DNA of 7,495 bases from positions 1 through 7,495 of the forward strand of contig CAAGIT010000037.1 of assembly GCA_900769995.1 (NCBI GenBank), given 5' to 3'. Made by a program: the position numbers and the translations under genes. Each line of letters starts with the position of its first letter. Position 1 is the first letter of the stretch. Under the pieces are notes generated by a model that had not been told where the DNA came from, did no database searches, and saw only the letters and a program-made list of their open reading frames with translations. This document shows, piece after piece, positions 1-5,788 of the stretch. The stretch comes from an uncultured Oscillospiraceae bacterium. Lineage in GTDB: Bacteria > Bacillota > Clostridia > Oscillospirales > Oscillospiraceae.

Positions 1-19
1 ACGTGTGCTCTTCCGATCT
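1..19 (+). other. Illumina TruSeq adapter remnant (not genomic)
   Basis: The first 19 bases, ACGTGTGCTCTTCCGATCT, are identical to the 3' end of the Illumina TruSeq read-2 adapter. Biological sequence starts at about base 20, where the reading frame takes up the expected UDP-glucose dehydrogenase protein. The remnant is in frame with that gene and has no stop, so automatic annotation would add spurious residues (Thr-Cys-Ala-Leu-Pro-Ile) to the N-terminus. It marks the window start as an untrimmed contig end. Confidence 0.95.
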
Positions 20-1101
20 TTGAGAAATACCTGGCTGAAAAGGAACTGAATCTGACCGCTACGCTGGATGCAGAGCAAGCATACACAGATGCAGATTTCG
101 TGGTCATTGCGGCTCCTACCAACTATGACAGCAAGAAGAATTTCTTCGACACCTCTGCGGTGGAATCCGTCATTGCATTGGTGCTGAAAGTCAATCCCAA
201 GGCGATCATGGTGATCAAGTCCACCATTCCCGTGGGCTACACTGCTTCTGTAAGAGAGAAATACCATACGGACAACATCATTTTCAGTCCGGAATTCCTT
301 CGGGAGAGCAAGGCGCTTTACGACAATCTCTATCCCTCCCGCATCATCGTTTCCACCGATGGCTCGGAACGTCTGAACGAAGCGGCAAAGACCTTTGCTG
401 CCTTGCTCCAGGAGGGAGCTGTCAAGGAAAACATCGATACCCTGTTTATGGGCTTCACGGAGGCAGAGGCGGTCAAGCTCTTTGCCAATACCTATCTGGC
501 GCTCCGCGTGTCCTATTTCAACGAGTTGGACACCTATGCGGAATTGAAGGGTCTGAACACCCAGGACATTATCAACGGCGTTTGCCTGGATCCCAGAATC
601 GGAACGCACTATAACAATCCCTCCTTTGGCTACGGCGGTTATTGTCTGCCCAAGGATACGAAACAGCTTCTTGCCAACTATGCAGATGTGCCTGAGAACC
701 TGATCCAAGCCATTGTGGACAGCAACCGCACCCGAAAGGATTTCATTGCAGACCGCGTTTTGGAGCTTGCCGGCGGCTACGGTGCGAACAGCACATTTGA
801 TGAGAAGCTGGAGGCAGAGGTTGTGATCGGTGTCTACCGCCTGACGATGAAGAGCAACAGCGATAATTTCCGTCAAAGCTCCATTCAGGGGGTCATGAAA
901 CGGATCAAGGCCAAGGGAGCAACGGTGATTATCTATGAACCCACGTTGGAGGACGGAAGCACCTTTTTTGGCAGTCGTGTGGTTAACGATTTGGCGCAGT
1001 TTAAGGCACAGTCGCAGGCGATCATAGCAAACCGCTATGATGACTGCCTGAACGATGTGGAGGAAAAGGTTTATACCAGAGATCTTTTCCGCAGAGATTG
1101 A
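20..1101 (+). CDS. ugd: UDP-glucose 6-dehydrogenase, 5'-truncated
   Basis: Oxidises UDP-glucose to UDP-glucuronate with two NAD+, supplying capsule or exopolysaccharide synthesis in the cytoplasm. About 359 residues are present. By comparison with E. coli Ugd (388 residues) roughly the first 50 are missing, including the N-terminal GxGYVG dinucleotide-binding loop. Visible family signatures are VVIAAPTNYD, KSTIPVGYT, FSPEFLRESKALYDNLYPSR, the helix EAEAVKLFANTYLALRVSYFNEL, and the catalytic motif FGYGGYCLPKD with the nucleophilic Cys codon at 643-645. The C-terminus KVYTRDLFRRD is typical, so the 3' end is intact. Relative to E. coli there is a short insertion before the GVYRLTMKS segment. 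A GTG at 100 is internal Val, not a start, because homologous sequence continues upstream to base 20. The gene ends 40 bases before rfbA, consistent with one polysaccharide-precursor operon. The truncation is due to the contig edge, not to mutation. Confidence 0.95.
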
Positions 1102-1130
1102 AGTACAGGACGATCCGAAAGGAACAGAAT

Positions 1131-1135
1131 GGAGG
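1131..1135 (+). promoter_or_regulatory. Ribosome binding site of rfbA
   Basis: A consensus GGAGG lies six bases before the ATG at 1142. It decides the start of rfbA: an in-frame ATG at 1055 lies inside ugd, has no such site, and would add 29 residues absent from the family. Confidence 0.85.
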
Positions 1136-1141
1136 TTCTCA

Positions 1142-2011
1142 ATGAAAGGTATTATTCTTGCCGGCGGCAAAGGCAGCCGTCTGTACCCCATGACCAAAGC
1201 CGTATCCAAGCCCATCATTCCCATTTATGACAAACCCATGATTTATTATCCGCTGTCCGTGCTGCTCATGGCGGGGATCCGGGAGATCATGGTGATCACT
1301 GCTCCCATGGACATTGACTCCTACAAACGTCTGCTGGGAGACGGCAGCCAGTTTGGCGTAAAAATCACCTACGGCATACAGTTTGTGGCTCGTGGAATTG
1401 CGGACGCTTTCCTGATTGCAGAGGACTTTGTGGCAGGAGATCGGTGCTGTCTGGTGTTGGGTGACAACCTGTTCTATGGCGGACAGTTGGAGGAACAGGT
1501 GAAAAAAGCCGCCGCGCAAACAGACGGAGCAACGATCTTTGGTTATCCCGTGTTGGACCCCACTGCCTATGGTGTGGTGGAATTTGACAAGGATTTCAAC
1601 GTGGTTTCCATTGAGGAAAAACCCAAGAAGCCGAAGTCTCGGTATGCCATTCCCGGTCTGTATTTCTATGATGAAAATGCAGTGGCTTTGGCAAAAACGC
1701 TGGTTCCCTCTGCACGTGGAGAATTGGAGATCACGTCTCTGAACCAGAAGTATCTGGAGGCAGGGAAGCTCCATGTTCAGTTATTCAGCAGAGGTCTTGC
1801 ATGGCTGGATACCGGTACGCCCTCGGGTATGCTGAACGCAGCACAGTATGTCGAGGCTGTCCAGTCCAGACAGGGCTTGTATATCGCCTGCCCGGAGGAA
1901 ATCGCCTGGCGGCAGGGCTTTATTACCGATGAACAGGTTTGCGCCATCGGAAGAGAACTCAAAATGACGGAGTACGGTCAGTATCTGATCGATTTGGTTG
2001 AACAGAAATGA
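1142..2011 (+). CDS. rfbA: Glucose-1-phosphate thymidylyltransferase (RmlA/RfbA)
   Basis: Converts glucose-1-phosphate and dTTP to dTDP-glucose plus pyrophosphate, the first step of the dTDP-rhamnose pathway and a cytoplasmic precursor reaction for cell-surface glycans. The product is 289 residues, the usual RmlA length. It opens with the nucleotidyltransferase loop GGKGSRLYPMTK (residues 8-19; Ser where Thr is usual), followed by YDKPMIYYPLS. Expected active-site positions are present: Gln80 and Gly85 (base and sugar contacts), metal-binding Asp108 in VLGDNLFYG, Glu159-Lys160 in IEEKP, and Trp221-Asp223 in AWLDTGTP. The C-terminal helical part (ACPEEIAWRQGFI) supports the full-length feedback-regulated RmlA class. 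The segment QFVARGIADAF replaces the better-known QPSPDGLAQAF form. No rmlB, rmlC or rmlD lies in the window, so a rhamnose end product is inferred. The stop codon overlaps the next start as ATGA, implying translational coupling. Confidence 0.95.
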   Translation: MKGIILAGGKGSRLYPMTKAVSKPIIPIYDKPMIYYPLSVLLMAGIREIMVITAPMDIDSYKRLLGDGSQFGVKITYGIQFVARGIADAFLIAEDFVAGDRCCLVLGDNLFYGGQLEEQVKKAAAQTDGATIFGYPVLDPTAYGVVEFDKDFNVVSIEEKPKKPKSRYAIPGLYFYDENAVALAKTLVPSARGELEITSLNQKYLEAGKLHVQLFSRGLAWLDTGTPSGMLNAAQYVEAVQSRQGLYIACPEEIAWRQGFITDEQVCAIGRELKMTEYGQYLIDLVEQK

Positions 2012-3843
2012 ACAAACGCTTGGAACGGATTTTGCCGACCGTTCAGAAACCTGCGCGTTACGTCGGCGGCGAATATCATCAAATTGTCAAGCAGAAGACA
2101 GACGTTGATTTGCGCGTTGCTTTCTGCTTCCCCGATACCTATGAGATCGGTATGTCCAATCTCGGTATGCGGATTCTCTATGCCATTATGAACCGCATGG
2201 ATGGCGTGTGGTGCGAACGTGTATTTACGCCCTGGGCGGATATGGAAGCGGCGATGCGTGAGAACAATATCCCGCTTTATGCCCTTGAGAGCGGCGATCC
2301 TCTGACGGATTTCGACATGATCGCGTTTACCATCGGCTATGAGATGAGCTATACGAACGTCCTGAATATGCTCCGATTGTGCAATATTCCCATGCGGGCG
2401 TCCGAGCGCAAGGGCTTGGAGCACATGGTATTTGCAGGCGGCGCGTGTATGTACAATCCCGAACCTTTAGCGGATTTTATCGACTTTTTCTCCATCGGCG
2501 AGGGTGAGGAGGTCACGCCGGAGATTTTGGAGCTGTACCGCAAGGCAAAGCACGAGAAGTGGAGCAAGGATAAGTTTTTGCACGAGGTCAGCAAGATTGA
2601 GGGGGTCTATGTCCCGTCATTGTACGAGCATACCTACCATGCCGACGGAACGTTGCAGGCGATCACGCCGCTGGACGGTGCACCGAAAACCGTAACCAAA
2701 CGGATCGTGCAGAATTTGGATGAGGCGCTCTATCCGACGGATATCATCATTCCGAATACGGAGATCGTCCATGACCGCTCCAATTTGGAGGTCATGCGCG
2801 GCTGTATTCGCGGCTGCCGCTTCTGTCAGGCGGGTTTTACCTATCGACCGGTTCGGCCGCGTTCTGCGGAAAAGCTATACCGTCAGTCTGTCGAGTCGTT
2901 GGAAAACTCCGGCTGCCATGAGATCACGCTGTCGAGCCTGTCCACCTCGGACTACCGTTATCTGCCGGAATTGGCCGAGAAAATGCAGGATTACTGCACC
3001 CCGCGGAAGATCAATCTGTCTCTGCCGTCGCTGCGTGCGGACAATTTTTCGCGCGAGCTGATGCTGAAGCTGCAAAAGGTGCGAAAGAGCGGTTTGACCT
3101 TTGCGCCCGAGGCGGGAACGCAGCGGCTTCGTGATGCGATCAACAAGAATGTAACGGAAGAAGAGATTCTCGACACCTGTGCCATCGCCTTTGAGGGCGG
3201 CTGGAACAATGTCAAGCTGTATTTTATGCTCGGACTGCCGACGGAAACAGACGAGGACGTTTTGGGTATCGCGGAGCTGGTCTATAAGATTCTGAAAACC
3301 TGGCGCACGCACGCAAGTAACAAGAAGCGTGGTGTGCGGATCCATGTGGCTACGGCGTATTTTGTCCCGAAGCCTTTCACGCCGTTCCAATGGGAAAGGC
3401 AGATCACGCCCGAGGAATACCTGCGCCGTCAGCGGCTTTTGAAGGATGCCATGCCGGCAAAGAGTGTGGAGTATAACTGGCACGCTGCCGACCTGAGCCG
3501 CTTGGAGGCGGTTTTGGCGCGCGGCGACCGCCGTTTGGGCGCGGTGCTGGAGGAGGCAGTCAAGCGAGGCATTCGTCTCGATGGCTGGGACGAGTATTTT
3601 GACTATCCGACTTGGCTCGACTGCTTTGCCGCCTGCGGCATTGATCCTGACTTTTACACCGTTCGCGGCTATGGAGATGAGGAGCTGCTCCCGTGGGAGA
3701 CGATCTCCGATGGTGTGCAGACCGCCTATTTGCGCAAAGAGCGTGAGCGTGCGTATCGTAACGAGATCACGCCCGATTGCCGCAGTCAGTGCAGCGCTTG
3801 CGGTGCGAACTGTCTGCTGAAGGGAGGCAAGTGCGATGCGTAG
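2008..3843 (+). CDS. TIGR03960-type radical SAM protein, function unknown
   Basis: A 611-residue radical S-adenosylmethionine protein of the TIGR03960-like family; no reaction is established. Residues 1-200 form an N-terminal region resembling B12-binding-like domains (LRVAFCFPDTYEIGMSNLGMR, then FSIGEGEE). The radical SAM core follows, with the cluster motif CIRGCRFC: Cys266, Cys270 and Cys273 (Cx3Cx2C). Core strands include ITLSSLSTSDY, LSLPSLRAD, TFAPEAGTQRLRD and VKLYFMLGLPTE. A C-terminal domain ends in a Cys-rich tail with Cys591, 595, 598, 602 and 609; the first three repeat the Cx3Cx2C spacing. The start at 2008 overlaps the rfbA stop as ATGA. No good Shine-Dalgarno sequence precedes it, so translation probably depends on coupling to rfbA, and the N-terminus MNKRLERILPTVQKPARYVGGEY fits the family. 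It overlaps the DUF2344 gene downstream by eight bases. In many Clostridia this pair stands near rng, rplU and rpmA, which are absent here. The family call is firm; the role is unknown, with RNA or tRNA modification only a guess from that usual context. Confidence 0.88.
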   Translation: MNKRLERILPTVQKPARYVGGEYHQIVKQKTDVDLRVAFCFPDTYEIGMSNLGMRILYAIMNRMDGVWCERVFTPWADMEAAMRENNIPLYALESGDPLTDFDMIAFTIGYEMSYTNVLNMLRLCNIPMRASERKGLEHMVFAGGACMYNPEPLADFIDFFSIGEGEEVTPEILELYRKAKHEKWSKDKFLHEVSKIEGVYVPSLYEHTYHADGTLQAITPLDGAPKTVTKRIVQNLDEALYPTDIIIPNTEIVHDRSNLEVMRGCIRGCRFCQAGFTYRPVRPRSAEKLYRQSVESLENSGCHEITLSSLSTSDYRYLPELAEKMQDYCTPRKINLSLPSLRADNFSRELMLKLQKVRKSGLTFAPEAGTQRLRDAINKNVTEEEILDTCAIAFEGGWNNVKLYFMLGLPTETDEDVLGIAELVYKILKTWRTHASNKKRGVRIHVATAYFVPKPFTPFQWERQITPEEYLRRQRLLKDAMPAKSVEYNWHAADLSRLEAVLARGDRRLGAVLEEAVKRGIRLDGWDEYFDYPTWLDCFAACGIDPDFYTVRGYGDEELLPWETISDGVQTAYLRKERERAYRNEITPDCRSQCSACGANCLLKGGKCDA

Positions 3844-4483
3844 GATGCTGTTTTCCAAAACCGGAACGGCGATTTGGATGTCGCATTTGGACACCATGCG
3901 CCTCATGCAGCGGGCATTTCGGCGTGCAGGCGTGATCCTGCACCATTCCCAGGGCTTTACGCCCCATGCTTATGTATCCATGCTCCTGCCGCTGAGTGTC
4001 GGCGTGGAGAGTGTCTGCGAGATCATGGAATATGAGCTGGATACCGAGCTGACAGTGACACCGGAACAGATGAACGCGGTTTTGCCGGAGGGAGTCCGTG
4101 TTTTGGCGGTCTATGAGAGTGAACGGAAAGCAAAGTATTTGACGGATTTGAAAGCAGAAGTGACGCTGGAATATGATAACGGCGTACCCGACAATGCGGC
4201 GCACAGAATCGCAGAGCTACTGTGCGGAGAAGCTATCCTTGTTGAAAAGCGCACCAAGCGCGGAATGGAGGAAGCGGATATTCGTCCGCTGTTAAAGACC
4301 TGCGAGCTGGTGGCGGAGGGAAATTCCCTGCGGATGATCTGTACGGTAAGCGCACAGAATCCGTCGCTGAACCCGATGCTGCTGGTTTCTGCCATCGAGC
4401 GCTATCTGCCGGAGCTGAAGCCGGATTTTGCCAAATGCTGCCGGATCGAGGTCTATGACGACCTCGGCGAAGTGTTTCGCTGA
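3836..4483 (+). CDS. TIGR03936/DUF2344 radical SAM-linked protein
   Basis: A 215-residue protein of the DUF2344 family, which in bacteria is encoded next to, or fused to, TIGR03960-type radical SAM proteins. Its biochemical role is unknown; an obligate partner or substrate-presenting subunit of the radical SAM enzyme is a reasonable inference. The N-terminal signature is clear: LFSKTG and WMSHLDTMRLMQRAFRRAGV (residues 5-33), then SQGFTPHAYVSMLLPLSVGVES (38-59), where many relatives have an NPHP-type sequence instead of TPHA. The C-terminal half is less conserved. There is no signal peptide or membrane segment, so it should be cytoplasmic. ATG at 3836 lies inside the end of the radical SAM gene (8-base overlap) and follows GGGAGG at 3822-3827 with eight bases of spacing, so it has its own ribosome binding site. 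It is the last gene of the unit before the hairpin at 4498. Confidence 0.87.
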   Translation: MRRMLFSKTGTAIWMSHLDTMRLMQRAFRRAGVILHHSQGFTPHAYVSMLLPLSVGVESVCEIMEYELDTELTVTPEQMNAVLPEGVRVLAVYESERKAKYLTDLKAEVTLEYDNGVPDNAAHRIAELLCGEAILVEKRTKRGMEEADIRPLLKTCELVAEGNSLRMICTVSAQNPSLNPMLLVSAIERYLPELKPDFAKCCRIEVYDDLGEVFR

Positions 4484-4497
4484 TTCAATACAGGGAA

Positions 4498-4528
4498 ATG
4501 CGGCCTTGCTTCACCGGCAGGGCCGCAT
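4498..4528 (+). terminator. GC-rich hairpin, probable end of the ugd-DUF2344 unit
   Basis: A 12-bp stem (ATGCGGCCTTGC against GCAGGGCCGCAT, one G-U pair) encloses a seven-base loop and begins 14 bases after the DUF2344 stop codon. Position and strength suggest a transcription terminator. No run of T follows it on either strand, so it is not a canonical intrinsic terminator. It may act weakly, need Rho, or protect the 3' end of the message. Confidence 0.55.
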
Positions 4529-4600
4529 CGTGTATGGATAATCTGTGATTAACGCAACATACTATAAATGTAGAACGACAATCATCAGGGAGAGATCAAT
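4529..4600 (+). promoter_or_regulatory. Leader of the bile salt hydrolase gene: RBS and possible -10 box
   Basis: AGGGAG at 4587-4592 lies eight bases before the ATG at 4601 and is a good ribosome binding site. TATAAA at 4563-4568 could be a -10 box, but no convincing -35 hexamer stands 16-18 bases upstream. The promoter part is therefore tentative, while the ribosome binding site is firm. Confidence 0.45.
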
Positions 4601-5575
4601 ATGTGTACTGCGCTGAGTTTTCTGACAAAGGATCATTATTTTGGAAGAAATTTGGACCTGAATTACTCCTATGCGGAGGAAGTTTGCGTGATGCCCCGTC
4701 ATTTTCCGTTCGAGCTTCGAAAAATGGGCACATTAGAGGAGCATTTTGCCATGATCGGAATGGCAACGGTGTTTGATGGAATACCGCTATATTATGACGC
4801 GGTGAACGAATACGGTCTTGCAATGGCGGGACTGAGCTTTCCCGATAACGCATATTATGCGCCGTTTCACGACGAAAAGGATAATATCACACCCTTCGAA
4901 TTTATCCCTTGGATTTTGGGTCAGTGCAAGACGGTGAAACAGGCAAGAGTACTTCTGCAGCGAATCAATCTCATCGATCTTCCGTTCAGTGAAAAGCTGC
5001 CGCTTTCGCCGCTGCATTGGATGATCTCCGACCGGGAGGAATCGATCGTGATTGAATCGATGAAGGACGGCTTGCACATCCATGACAACCCGACCGGAGT
5101 GCTTACCAATAATCCGCCGCTGGAATATCACCTGCACAACCTCAATAATTACCAAAATTTGAGCGTGGATAATGGGGAAAACACGTTTGCGAAGCACTTA
5201 CAGCTTCATAATTACAGCAAGGGTCTTGGTGCGATCGGCTTACCAGGCGATGTATCCTCGATGTCGCGCTTTGTGCGGATGGTGTTCGGCAGGGAGAATT
5301 CCGTCTGCGGTGAGGACGAAGCTTCCTCTGTCGGCCAGTTTTTCCATTTGCTCTCTTCGGTAGAGATGAATCGCGGACTGTGCAAAACGGTGGAGGGCGA
5401 CTGGAATATCACCATCTATAGCGCGTGTATGAATACCGACCGAGGCTTGTACTATTATACGACCTATGACAACCGGCAGATCACCTGCGTAGACCTGCAC
5501 CACACAGAGTTAAACAGCGACCGGCTCAGCCGATTCCCGCTCGTCAAAGAGCAGCAAATTTTGCACCGGAACTAA
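4601..5575 (+). CDS. bsh: Choloylglycine hydrolase family protein (bile salt hydrolase-like)
   Basis: A 324-residue N-terminal-nucleophile amidohydrolase, the usual length for bile salt hydrolases, which cleave glycine or taurine from conjugated bile acids. Starting at ATG 4601 puts Cys at residue 2, exposed as the nucleophile once Met is removed; this confirms the start. Aligned by eye with Clostridium perfringens BSH, the active-site residues are Cys2, Arg16 and Asp19 (FGRNLD), Asn170 (VLTNNP) and Arg223 (GLPGDVSSMSRF). The oxyanion-hole Asn82 of that enzyme corresponds to Ser79 here (GLAMAGLSFP instead of GLNFP). Penicillin V acylases often have Tyr at this position, so substrate or rate may differ. 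The segment KGLGAIGLPGD carries a G-x-G loop near the conjugate-binding site. There is no signal peptide, so it should be cytoplasmic like other Gram-positive BSHs. It is flanked by an upstream hairpin and a downstream promoter and is probably monocistronic. The family is certain; activity on bile salts rather than penicillin V or acyl-homoserine-type amides is probable only. Confidence 0.9.
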   Translation: MCTALSFLTKDHYFGRNLDLNYSYAEEVCVMPRHFPFELRKMGTLEEHFAMIGMATVFDGIPLYYDAVNEYGLAMAGLSFPDNAYYAPFHDEKDNITPFEFIPWILGQCKTVKQARVLLQRINLIDLPFSEKLPLSPLHWMISDREESIVIESMKDGLHIHDNPTGVLTNNPPLEYHLHNLNNYQNLSVDNGENTFAKHLQLHNYSKGLGAIGLPGDVSSMSRFVRMVFGRENSVCGEDEASSVGQFFHLLSSVEMNRGLCKTVEGDWNITIYSACMNTDRGLYYYTTYDNRQITCVDLHHTELNSDRLSRFPLVKEQQILHRN

Positions 5576-5628
5576 CTGGGGCTTGCCGCTGATTTGTTCA
5601 GAGATTCTTTGGTTTTCAAAAAAACACC

Positions 5629-5656
5629 TTTACTTTTGCATCGTTCCGATTATAAT
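5629..5656 (+). promoter_or_regulatory. Predicted sigma-A-type promoter of htrA
   Basis: A perfect -10 hexamer TATAAT (5651-5656) is preceded after 16 bases by TTTACT (5629-5634), which matches four of six bases of the -35 consensus. Transcription would begin near 5663, leaving an untranslated leader of about 125 bases before htrA. The upstream stretch is A/T-rich (run of A at 5618-5624), which could help polymerase binding. Confidence 0.6.
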
Positions 5657-5668
5657 AGAATTCGGAAC
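5643..5668. promoter_or_regulatory. Palindrome over the htrA -10 box, candidate operator
   Basis: GTTCCGA (5643-5649) is perfectly mirrored by TCGGAAC (5662-5668) across a 12-base A/T-rich centre that contains TATAAT. A dyad centred on the -10 box is a classic place for a dimeric repressor. The half-site is not one I can assign to a known regulator, and it does not look like a CtsR heptad or a CIRCE element. No gene for a regulator lies nearby. Confidence 0.45.
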
Positions 5669-5772
5669 TGCAAGGAAACGGATATAACAGGTATTGTTCA
5701 CAAATTGTTTTGAGATACTTTAAGATCAGTTCAGTGTTGTGCAATACAATATGGTCATGTAAATCAGACAGC

Positions 5773-5779
5773 AAAGGAG
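5773..5779 (+). promoter_or_regulatory. Ribosome binding site of htrA
   Basis: AAAGGAG lies nine bases before ATG 5789 and supports that start. The rest of the 213-base gap 5576-5788 holds the promoter and palindrome. I see no clear terminator for the upstream hydrolase gene in it. Confidence 0.8.
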
Positions 5780-5788
5780 CGAAACACC

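Noticed and set aside
100..102. GTG as the start of the dehydrogenase gene
   Set aside because: In-frame sequence upstream to base 20 (EKYLAEKELNLTATLDAEQAY) continues the family's protein, so the GTG codes for internal Val in a truncated gene.
1055..1141. Upstream ATG extending rfbA by 29 residues
   Set aside because: It lies inside ugd, has no ribosome binding site, and precedes the canonical MKGIILAGG start that follows GGAGG.
1139..1774. 211-codon open frame on the minus strand
   Set aside because: Antisense to rfbA, with no family resemblance and no ribosome binding site noticed.
2875..3906. 343-codon open frame on the minus strand
   Set aside because: It is antisense to the radical SAM gene, has no recognisable domain, and is explained by codon bias of the real gene.
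5745..5750. TACAAT as a second -10 box close to htrA
   Set aside because: No matching -35 element lies 16-18 bases upstream, and the TATAAT at 5651 is far better.
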